Source: DATCJA01 sp963814955 (lineage in GTDB: Bacteria; Acidobacteriota; Vicinamibacteria; Vicinamibacterales; UBA2999). From it: a stretch of 64,000 nt of DNA. The stretch is from NCBI GenBank assembly GCA_963814955.1, contig CAWFEX010000012.1, positions 1-64,000 on the forward strand, read 5' to 3'. Below, in pieces: positions 53,066-61,900 of the stretch. The number at the start of each line of letters is the position of its first letter. The first letter of the stretch is position 1. Position numbers and translations under genes: made by a program. The notes below the pieces were generated by a model that was given only the letters and a program-made list of their open reading frames with translations, did no database searches and was not told where the DNA came from.

Positions 53066-53920
53066 ATGAGTGTGACGGATTGGGATTCCGCCCGCCAACC
53101 AGATCTGCAGCAACTGCAAGCCGTTGAGCGTATCCGCGCGATGACCGATCGATCCTGGGAGAGCGTCGCTGCGAATGAGCGTGCCTCCTGGTATCTCGAC
53201 CCGTTAGTGGCGAAACAGAAGAGAGCCGTGCATCTCACCCTGGCTCACAAATGGCTCGAAGAACGGGCCGGGCTGACGATTCTGAAGACCGATCTGTTCG
53301 AGGAAGCCAACAGCGGCGACGATGAGGTGTTGTCAGGCTTGCCGGCTTCTGCCCGCTTAATCGGTATGGATATCGCACCCACGATGGTGTTACGGGCACG
53401 GAGGTGCACGAAAGCCAATGGCGTGCGGTTTCTTGCAACCGATGTCAGGCACATCGGGCTCGCATCGGCGAGCGTGGATGCGATCTTCTCGAATTCTACG
53501 CTGGATCACTTTTCTTCAAAGGAGGAGTTCAAGGAGGCACTTCGAGAATTGATCCGGGTATCGCGGCCAGGCGGCACATTCGTTATCACGCTGGACAATC
53601 CCCGGAACCCTCTCTACGCTTTCCTGCGGTGGCTTGGAGGACGTGGCTGGCTACCGTTCCCCCTGGGCTACACAATGCCTTTGCCCGCTCTCGTGGCTGA
53701 ACTCCAAGATGCGGGAATCGAGGTCAGTGCCACCGACTACGTGATTCACAATCCGCGGGTCCTCTCGACGGCGATGTTCCTTGTGGCCCGACGGGTCCTT
53801 GGGCGGTTCGCGGACCGGCCGATCGGCTTGCTGCTGCGCGTGTTCGGCTGGCTCGATCGATTACCAACCCGTGGTTACACCGCGTGCTTCGAAGCGGCCC
53901 GCGGGACGAAGCGGGGTTAG
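53066..53920 (+). CDS. SAM-dependent methyltransferase (Methyltransf_11-like), NRPS-linked
   Basis: 284 residues. The first 95 residues carry DPLVAKQKRAVHLTLAHKWL and a helical lead. The Rossmann region has LIGMDIAPTMVLRARR (motif with acidic Asp), VRFLATDVRHIGLASASVDAIF, and the motif III strand VSRPGGTFVITLDNPRN. The glycine-rich motif I is atypical: it is SGLPASARLIGMD, lacking the usual ExGxGxG, so SAM binding may be altered. It ends 9 bases before the NRPS, with AGGAGA ahead of the NRPS TTG, so it is most likely co-transcribed and possibly a tailoring enzyme. Confidence 0.8.
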   Translation: MSVTDWDSARQPDLQQLQAVERIRAMTDRSWESVAANERASWYLDPLVAKQKRAVHLTLAHKWLEERAGLTILKTDLFEEANSGDDEVLSGLPASARLIGMDIAPTMVLRARRCTKANGVRFLATDVRHIGLASASVDAIFSNSTLDHFSSKEEFKEALRELIRVSRPGGTFVITLDNPRNPLYAFLRWLGGRGWLPFPLGYTMPLPALVAELQDAGIEVSATDYVIHNPRVLSTAMFLVARRVLGRFADRPIGLLLRVFGWLDRLPTRGYTACFEAARGTKRG

Positions 53921-53929
53921 GAGAGTCCC

Positions 53930-55582
53930 TTGGATCGAAGGCCTTCCACGATCCCTCGACTTCTCGAAGCACATCTTGCTGACCAACCGGAGCGACCGGC
54001 GATTCGTAGTGGCGGACGGTCCCCCCTCTCTTATGCGAGTCTGACCAGGCAGGTGCACTCGACGGTTGGGCAGTTGCGCGCCGCCGGGATCGAAAGGAAC
54101 GATTCCGTCGCCGTCGTGCTGCCCAACGGACCTGAGATGGCCGTTGCGTTCCTGGCCGTGGCCTCCGCCGGAGCATGCGCTCCGCTCAACCCGGCGTACC
54201 GGGTCGACGAGTTCGACGTCTGCATGTCGGACGTCGATGCCAGGGCGCTTGTCCTGCTGCACGGGATGGAGACCCCAGCTAGGCGGATTGCGCAACGGCG
54301 CGGCATCCGTATAGTGGAGATCTTCCCGAGCGAGAACGGACCTTCGGGGGAGTTCATGCTCGACCTCCCCTCGAGCGCAAACGGCGAGACGCAATTCGCG
54401 GAGGCCGACGATATCGCACTGCTGCTTCATACCTCCGGGACCACCGCCGGACCAAAGATCGTTCCTCTGACCCACCGGAACCTGACTGCTTCCGCGGAAC
54501 ATATTCGAGCATCGCTCGGCCTGACGTCAGCGGATTGTTGTTTGAACATCATGCCGCTGTTTCACATCCACGGGCTGGTCGGAGCCGTGCTGGCATCGAT
54601 GGCCGCCGGGGGAAGCATTGTCTGCACCCGCGGCTTCGAAGCGCCGAGATTCTTCGAATGGCTGGACGAGTTTCGTCCCACTTGGTACACAGCCGTCCCC
54701 TCCGTGCATCAAAGCGTGCTTGCCCGCGCACCGGGGAATGAGGAAGTAGTCTCGCGAAGCCGACTTCGGTTCATTCGATCAAGCTCGGCGGTCTTGCCGG
54801 CCCGTCTGACGACCGACTTGGAGCGGATGTTACGCGTGCCGGTCATCGACTCCTACGGCATGACGGAAGCTGCGCATCAGATGGCCACTAATCCCCTACC
54901 GCCAGGCCAGCGCAAGCCGAACTCGGTGGGGTTGGCGGCAGGACCGGAACTCGCCGTCATGGACGTGGAGGGCAAGCTGCTGCCGTCGGGTGAAGTAGGA
55001 GAGATAGTGATCCGGGGGCCGAACGTGACGCTCGGCTACAGACGGAACCCCGATGCGAACCGCAGCGCATTTCGCGATGGCTGGTTCCGCACCGGTGATC
55101 AAGGCTACGTGGATTCCGACGGGTACCTGTTTCTCACCGGGCGGCTGAAGGAGATCATCAACCGCGGAGGCGAGAAGATTTCGCCGCACGAGGTGGACGA
55201 GATCCTCCTCAGCCACCCAGCTGTCGCACAAGCGATTACGTTCGCCCTGCCGGATATCCGACTGGGCGAGGATGTCGGAGCCGCGGTCGTGCTTCGCGAA
55301 GGGTGTTGTGCCGGAGAGCTCGAACTTCAGGAATATGCAGCCGAACGATTGGCAGATTTCAAAGTGCCGCGCCGCATCGTCATTCTGGATCAGATTCCGA
55401 CGGGCCCCACCGGGAAACCGCAACGAGTGGGATTAGCCGATCGACTTGGCATGGGCCGCGCCGCGTCGCCGGCCGAGACGGACGGCACACCATTCGATGC
55501 TCCAATGACGACGACCGAGGTGATGGTGTGCAGTCTGTGGAAAGAGGTGCTTGGGATTGACCGAGTCGGGTACTCGCGATGA
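53930..55582 (+). CDS. NRPS initiation: acyl-AMP/CoA ligase-like domain and start of first carrier domain
   Basis: 550 codons from TTG at 53930. Residues 1 to about 510 form an adenylating enzyme of the acyl-CoA ligase type rather than a standard amino-acid A domain: LLLHTSGTTAGPKIVPLTHRN (A3), YGMTEAAHQMATNPLPP (A5, resembling oxalate-CoA ligase/AAE3 proteins), WFRTGDQGYVDSDGYL (A7) and LKEIINRGGEKISPHEVDEI (A8). The first helix of a carrier domain follows (TTTEVMVCSLWKEVLGIDRVG). The frame then ends at YSR because of an extra G in GGG (55568-55570); the next frame continues with the carrier. The substrate is probably a small carboxylic acid loaded as acyl-AMP; identity unknown. Confidence 0.88.
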   Translation: MDRRPSTIPRLLEAHLADQPERPAIRSGGRSPLSYASLTRQVHSTVGQLRAAGIERNDSVAVVLPNGPEMAVAFLAVASAGACAPLNPAYRVDEFDVCMSDVDARALVLLHGMETPARRIAQRRGIRIVEIFPSENGPSGEFMLDLPSSANGETQFAEADDIALLLHTSGTTAGPKIVPLTHRNLTASAEHIRASLGLTSADCCLNIMPLFHIHGLVGAVLASMAAGGSIVCTRGFEAPRFFEWLDEFRPTWYTAVPSVHQSVLARAPGNEEVVSRSRLRFIRSSSAVLPARLTTDLERMLRVPVIDSYGMTEAAHQMATNPLPPGQRKPNSVGLAAGPELAVMDVEGKLLPSGEVGEIVIRGPNVTLGYRRNPDANRSAFRDGWFRTGDQGYVDSDGYLFLTGRLKEIINRGGEKISPHEVDEILLSHPAVAQAITFALPDIRLGEDVGAAVVLREGCCAGELELQEYAAERLADFKVPRRIVILDQIPTGPTGKPQRVGLADRLGMGRAASPAETDGTPFDAPMTTTEVMVCSLWKEVLGIDRVGYSR

Positions 55583-58472
55583 CTTCTTCCACCTGGGTGG
55601 AGACTCATTGCTGGCGACCCAGCTAATCGCCCGGGTTCGCGACAAGCTGGGCGTTGAACTGAAACTGGTGCACTTGTTCTCCAATCCGACCGTGGCGGCC
55701 GTCGCCGGTCGTATAGAACAGATGAGGGAGCACCTCGAGCATCCGCCAGACGTGCTGATTGGCCCTCGTTCCAGTCGTGAAGAGGCAATGCCTTCCTTTG
55801 CTCAAGAACGGATGCACTTTCTTCAGCAGTTTGAGCAGGAGAAGTCATTGCTGAACCGCCCGGCTCTCTTCCGGCTTCGAGGACCGCTGAGCGTCGATGG
55901 GTTGAGGAAGAGTTTCGCCAGGATCGTCGAGCGTCACGAGGTGCTCCGCACAACGTACCATCTCGCGGACACCGGACTGATGACCAGAATCGAGCCTCCC
56001 AGTACGCCGGAGATTCCCATCCTGGATTTCGCAGGGTTGCCGGGGCCGGAGCGCGCGATCCGGGCGACGGAGGCCGCACGCGAGGAAGCGCGCCGGCCAT
56101 TCGACCTGTCTCGGGACTTGATGCTTCGTGTCACGGTCATGCGGCTGGACGAGGAGGAGTACTACCTGTTTCTCAACATGCATCACAGCGCCTCCGATGG
56201 CTGGTCGTCCGGGGTCCTGTTCCGGGAACTGTCCGCGCTCTACTCTGCGCATTGCGAGCGCCGGCCGCCGTCGCTTCCTGAGCTGCCGATTCAATACGCG
56301 GACTTCGCTGTCTGGCAGCGCGAATGGTTGCGCGGAGAATTCGTGGAGGAGCAGATCTCCTATTGGAGAAAGACCCTTGAGGGGAGCACGGAGCCGGTCG
56401 AGTTGCCGGCGGATCATCCGAGACCGGTCATAAGGACGTACCGCGGCCAGACAGAATCAATTGTTCTTTCACAAGAACTCGCGCAATCGATCAAGGCCTT
56501 CAGCAACAGGAATGGTGTCACGCTGTTCATGACAGCGCTCGCCGCCTTCCAGACTTTGTTCCATCGGTACACCGGAGTGGAAGACCTCGTCGTTGGTTCG
56601 GTGGTTGCCAACCGCACTCGACGGGAGACGGAGAATCTGATCGGGCCCTTCGTGAACACGGTTGCGTTGCGAGCGGATCTCTCCGGGAACCCCACCTTTA
56701 GTGAGCTGCTTGCGCGCGCCCGTTCGGTGGCGTTGGAGGCCTTCGCCCACCAGGATCTCCCTTTCGACAAGGTGGTGGAAGCGCTCCACCCGCGCCGAAG
56801 CACGAACCATCGACCCTTCTTCCAGGTGATGTTCCAGTTGCGGAATCTCCCCCTGGGCGACTTGACACTGCACGATCTGACGGTCGAAGAGCTCCCTTTG
56901 GATGCCGGCGTTGCCCAGTTTGATCTGCATTTCGAGGTCGAAGAGGTTCGGGAAGGCCTTCGTTGCCAAGCGACCTACAGTTCGGAGCTTTTCGACGCGC
57001 AAACCATCCGACGTCTGCTGGGCCACTATCGCACCCTCCTGACGGCGGCGATGCGGGACCCCAATCAGAAGGTCACGAGACTACCAATCCTGACTGAGCA
57101 AGAGCGTCGCAGCATTCTCGAGGACTTGAACCAGACCGAGCACTCTTGGCCGAGCGCTTCGTTCCCGGAAATGTTCGAAGCTCAGGTCGAGCGGACGCCC
57201 GACGCGCTGGCGGTCCTCCTGAATGGAAAGGAACTGTCGTACCGGGAGCTGAACGAGCGCGCGAACCAGGTGGCGCATCACTTACGCCGTCTGGGTGTGG
57301 GTCCGGGGGCACTCGTCGGCGTGTGTATTGAGCGGTCGTTCGAGATGCTGGTCGGTCTCCTGGGGATTCTGAAAGCGGGAGGCGCGTACGTGCCGCTGGA
57401 TCCGGACTATCCGCGCGCGCGGCTCGCACTCATGTTGGCAGACGCAGACCCGTTGGTGGTGCTCACCAGCAAGAAGGTTCGCGATCGGTTGCCGCCTTTC
57501 AGTACACCTGAGCTTCGGCTGGATTCGGACTGGCCATTGTTTGACGACGAGAGCCCCGAGAATCCGGCGCACCTCATAGGTCCGTCGAACGCGGCCTATG
57601 TGATCTATACGTCGGGGTCGACCGGCACGCCCAAGGGAGTCGTCATTACTCATGAGGCGCTCGCAAACCTTCTCTGGTCCGTGAACAGCATGTTCGCGAT
57701 GGGTGAGACCGACCGCGTTCCCCAGGTCGCCTCCTACTGCTTTGACTTCTCGGTCGCTGAGATGTTTTCGCCCCTGAGCTCGGGCGGGTGTGTCGTGCTG
57801 CTGAAACCTGGCGGGCAGCGAAACCCGGGCTACCTGGCGGAGCTCATGGCGCAGACCGGCGTGACGGTGTTGAATGTGGTGCCCTCACTGCTCAGTGCTC
57901 TTCTCGAAGAGCCGCGCTTTTGTGATTGCCTGAGTCTCCGGATGGTGATTGTGGGCGGCGAAGCGCTGGGAGTCGAGTTGCACCATCGCTTCTTCCGGAA
58001 CTGCACAGCGGACCTCTACAACGCCTACGGTCCGACGGAGGCGACCGTCGAGACGACCTTCTGGAAATGCCACCCGGACTATGCCCACTCGAGAGTTCCA
58101 ATCGGGCGTCCCATCGCAAACAGCAAGGTGTACGTCCTGGACCAGAACCTTGAACCCGTTCCTGTGGGTGTGCCGGGCGAGCTCTATCTTGCGGGGATCG
58201 GGTTGGCGAGAGGCTACCTGAACGCGCCGGAAAAAACGTTGGAGAGGTTCATTCCCGATCCATTCAGCGACAAATCCGGCGCGAGGCTGTACAAGACCGG
58301 AGATCGGGTGCGTTTCCTTCCTGACGGCAATCTCGATTTTCTGGGTCGTCTCGATGAGCAGGTCAAAATCCGCGGATTCCGAATCGAATTGGGCGAAGTC
58401 GAATGGGCGCTCTCTCAACATCCTGATGTGGGGGAGGCGGCGGCCGCAGCCCATGAGTCCAGTACCGGGTGA
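55551..58472 (+). CDS. NRPS: carrier, condensation and first amino-acid adenylation domain
   Basis: Second piece of the megasynthase. T domain: DDFFHLGGDSLLATQ (phosphopantetheine Ser). C domain (about 55790-57100): LFLNMHHSASDGWSSG with the intact HHxxxDG. A domain (about 57160-58640): AYVIYTSGSTGTPKGVV (A3), NAYGPTEATVETTF (A5), YKTGDRVRFLPDGNLDFLGR (A7/A8). Aligned on GrsA-PheA, the pocket code reads D-F-A-N-I-G-A-V-E, closest in my memory to the Thr code (DFWNIGMVH), so Thr-like is a weak inference. The frame breaks at 58467-58469 (GGG, extra G): the following frame restores GDKSLVAYFV. Confidence 0.9.
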   Translation: MGLTESGTRDDFFHLGGDSLLATQLIARVRDKLGVELKLVHLFSNPTVAAVAGRIEQMREHLEHPPDVLIGPRSSREEAMPSFAQERMHFLQQFEQEKSLLNRPALFRLRGPLSVDGLRKSFARIVERHEVLRTTYHLADTGLMTRIEPPSTPEIPILDFAGLPGPERAIRATEAAREEARRPFDLSRDLMLRVTVMRLDEEEYYLFLNMHHSASDGWSSGVLFRELSALYSAHCERRPPSLPELPIQYADFAVWQREWLRGEFVEEQISYWRKTLEGSTEPVELPADHPRPVIRTYRGQTESIVLSQELAQSIKAFSNRNGVTLFMTALAAFQTLFHRYTGVEDLVVGSVVANRTRRETENLIGPFVNTVALRADLSGNPTFSELLARARSVALEAFAHQDLPFDKVVEALHPRRSTNHRPFFQVMFQLRNLPLGDLTLHDLTVEELPLDAGVAQFDLHFEVEEVREGLRCQATYSSELFDAQTIRRLLGHYRTLLTAAMRDPNQKVTRLPILTEQERRSILEDLNQTEHSWPSASFPEMFEAQVERTPDALAVLLNGKELSYRELNERANQVAHHLRRLGVGPGALVGVCIERSFEMLVGLLGILKAGGAYVPLDPDYPRARLALMLADADPLVVLTSKKVRDRLPPFSTPELRLDSDWPLFDDESPENPAHLIGPSNAAYVIYTSGSTGTPKGVVITHEALANLLWSVNSMFAMGETDRVPQVASYCFDFSVAEMFSPLSSGGCVVLLKPGGQRNPGYLAELMAQTGVTVLNVVPSLLSALLEEPRFCDCLSLRMVIVGGEALGVELHHRFFRNCTADLYNAYGPTEATVETTFWKCHPDYAHSRVPIGRPIANSKVYVLDQNLEPVPVGVPGELYLAGIGLARGYLNAPEKTLERFIPDPFSDKSGARLYKTGDRVRFLPDGNLDFLGRLDEQVKIRGFRIELGEVEWALSQHPDVGEAAAAAHESSTG

Positions 58473-58988
58473 TAAGAGCTTGGTTGCGTATTTCGTCTCC
58501 GCTACGGACACGCCGCCTACGGATTCCGAGTTAACCAGCTTTTTGAGGCAACAGCTGCCAGACTACATGGTGCCCGCGCACTTCGTTGCGTTGGAATCCT
58601 TTCCACGAACGCCCAACGGCAAGTTGGATCGGAAAGCCTTGCCTGCAGCGGGAGCCGCCGTTTTTACGGAGTCGGCGGAGCTTGCAGCTCCACTGACTCG
58701 GGTAGAGGCGATCGTGGCGGGCATCTGGTGCGAGGTGCTCGGGCGCAGCAGAATTCAACCCGAAGACGACTTCTTCATGATCGGCGGCGATTCGTTGAAG
58801 GCTGTACGGGTTGTGGCAGCCGTCAATCGCACGCTTGGCAGCCAACGTGTCGCTGGAGGAGTTCTTCCGAAAGCCCACCATCGCAGGACTAGTCGCTGCA
58901 TCAATGCGCCAGCCCGAGACGGGCCGCCCGACGAGAATACCCCGCCGCGGAAGCTCCGATCCGTGCTCACTTTCTTTTGCGCAGAAGA
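58470..58988 (+). pseudogene. NRPS piece in two shifted frames: end of A domain and carrier
   Basis: 58470-58836 reads DKSLVAYFVSATDTPPTDSE..., QQLPDYMVPAHFVAL, TPNGKLDRKAL (A10) and DDFFMIGGDSLKAVRVVAAV (T domain Ser) until NRTL. Near 58837 one extra G shifts the frame, after which AANVSLEEFFRKPTIAGLVAA and SLSFAQK follow to about 58988. There an extra A (at 58988) shifts it again into RFWFLSRLEPDSPKYNVN, the start of the next C domain. All shifts behave as single extra bases, so the domains form one continuous polypeptide if the errors are removed. Confidence 0.8.
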
Positions 58989-61900
58989 CGATTCTGGTTC
59001 CTGTCCCGGCTGGAGCCGGACAGCCCCAAGTACAACGTCAACGCAGCAGTTCGTTGGCGCGGGCCCATGAATGTTGGGGCACTTGAAAAATCGCTGCAAA
59101 CCGTGGTCATGCGCCACGAAATCCTTCGCACGACGTATCACGACGTAGCCGGAAGGCCGGTCCAGGTGGCTGCCGAACAGGCGACAGTCGACCTGGGCTT
59201 GACGGACCAGCGAGGCACACTAGCCGGACTGCGCGACGATGAGGTGCGCCGCTTCCTCCGGCGCGAGGCGGCAAGGCCGTTCGACCTCTCGCGCGACGTG
59301 CCTCTGCGCGCGGCCTTGCTTCGACTCGATGAAGAAGAATTCGTCCTTTTCCTCAGCGTCCACCATATTGCCTGCGACGGCTGGTCGTTCGACGTCCTGT
59401 ATCGCGAACTCGCGGAGTCCTACGCGTGTCTTTCTACCGGGCGCACGCCTGCGTTGAAGGCGCTGCCGATCCAGTACGCAGACTTCGCGTTGTGGCAACT
59501 ACAAAGCTTGCAGGGCCAGAAGCTCGAGGAGGAGCTTCGCTACTGGTTGAATCAGCTAGGCGGCCCTCAGCCGATGCTCTCGCTTCCTGCCGACCGCGCT
59601 CGCCTCAACACCGAGGATTACCGCGCTGCAACGGAGACCTCCGTGCTCTCGTTGTCGCTGCTGGAGGGACTGAGGGGGATAAGCGAACAGGCGGGAGACA
59701 CCATGTTCATGGTGATCGTCGCCGCGTTTCAAACTCTGCTTCAGCGGCTGTGCGCTCAGGACACCATCTCGATCGGGACTCCGATGACCGGAAGGGAACA
59801 TCCCGAGTGCGATTCGTTAATCGGTCCATTCATGAACACAGTGGTCCTGCGGACCGATCTGTCCGGAGATCCTACCTTTCTGGAACTGCTAGGGCGGGTT
59901 CGACAAGTCGTTCTTGGCGCTTTCGCACACAGCCAGGTCCCATTCGACAAGATCGTCGAGACGCTGAACCCGGCCCGTGCGACGGGCCAGAATCCGCTCT
60001 TCGATGTGATGCTCGAGTTCAACAACTCGAGTTCACTACAGATCGACGGTATCCAGATAGAGCCGCTGGTGGTCGAAAGCCCGCAGGCGAGGTTTGCGAT
60101 CACGCTCCATTGTAATGAACGGGCAGACGGGCTCCATCTGCGCCTGGTTTTTCAGCAAGCCCTGTTCTCACCTGAGCGGATGCAGGCGCTGTTGCGGCAG
60201 TTTCAGGCGCTGATCGAAGGAGTCGTGAACGACCCTGCCGCACCGATTTCCAGGCTGCCCCTGTTGCGAGATGCCGAGCGCCGCCAGATTCTCGAGGGAT
60301 GGAAAGCGAGGCCGTCCGACACTCCGCTGGACCGGTGCATACACGAATTGTTCGAGCTGCAAGCCGAACGAAGCCCGCAAGCGGTCGCCGTCCGATTCGA
60401 AGAGAGCTTCCTGACGTACGAGGAGCTGAATCGCCGCGCGAATCGGCTCGCCCATCACCTGCGAAGCCTGGGTGTCCAACCGGAAGTTCTGGTCGGCATC
60501 TGTCTCGATCGCTGCACGGAAATGATGGTTGCGGTGCTCGGGGTGCTAAAAGCTGGCGGGGCCTACGTTCCCCTCGACTCTCACTCGCCGCCGGCACGTC
60601 TTTCGACAATGATCGACGATGCCGGGCTGTCGATCATTCTTACCCGCGAGCTGATCATCGGGAAGCTTCCGGAAGGCGACTACCGGACGATCTGTTTGGA
60701 TCGGGATTGGGCAGTCATCGAGAACTCAAGCGATGAGAATCCGCAGCAGGACGGAGGTTCACAGAGCCTCGCGTATGTCATCTACACGTCCGGTTCGACG
60801 GGCAAGCCGAAGGGCGTCCTGGTCGAGCACCGATCCCTCGTCAATTATGTGAGCGGCCTTCGCGACCGCCTCGGGCTCACGCAAGCGCAGAACTACGCCC
60901 TGGTTCAGCCCTTGAGTGTGGACGCGTCCGTGACAGCAATCTACTTGCCTCTGGTGACCGGCGGTTGCCTGCACCTGATCTCGGAGGACGGGTCGCTCGA
61001 CGGCAGGTCCTTGAGCGAGTATTTCCGGATTCACTCGATCGACTGTCTGAAGATTGCTCCTTCCCACCTGGCGGCTCTCAACTCGACCCTTCCGCGGCCG
61101 CTGATGCCTCGCAGGAAACTTATCCTGGGCGGCGAGCCTTCGCGGCGGGACTGGGTACTCGGCCTGCAGACGGCCGCGCCGGATTGTGAGATTGTGAACC
61201 ACTACGGCCCAACGGAGGCGACCGTGGCAGTCACCGTTTATACGGTGACGGAGTCGACAAAGGCGCTGGACTCGCCGACGCTTCCCATCGGCCGGCCGCT
61301 GCCAAATGTCTCCGCGTATGTCCTGGACCAGCACATGGAATTGGTGCCGGTCGGCGTTGTCGGCGAGCTATATCTGGGCGGGGACTGTCTGGCTCGCGGA
61401 TATCTCAATCAGAAGCAAAGTACCGAGCAGGCTTTTGTCCCCGACCCGTTCCGCCATCACGAAGGGCCAAGACTCTATCGGACAGGTGATCTAGCGCGTT
61501 CCCTGCCCGACGGGAATCTGGAGTTCCTCGGGCGGCGAGACGGCCAGGTCAAAATTAGAGGATTTCGAATCGAGCTGGGAGAAATCGAAGCGGCTATCGC
61601 GAAGCATCCGGTAGTCCGGGAAGTCGCCGTGATGTTGAGGGAAGCGACGAGCCCCGCAGGGGGACGTCTGGTAGCGTACGTCACGACGGCCCGCCCACAG
61701 GATTTGACCATCGCCGAGCTGCGTAGCTTTCTGAAGAAAACGCTTCCCGATGTCATGTTGCCGCAAGCGCTCGTGCTCATGGACGCGATGCCCAGAACTG
61801 GTCATGGCAAGCTGGATCGCCAATCGCTTTCAGACGTCGAACAAGAAACCGACACGCTGAATTCAGCCCGGTCCGAGACACGAAATCTCTCTCCTCGCAC

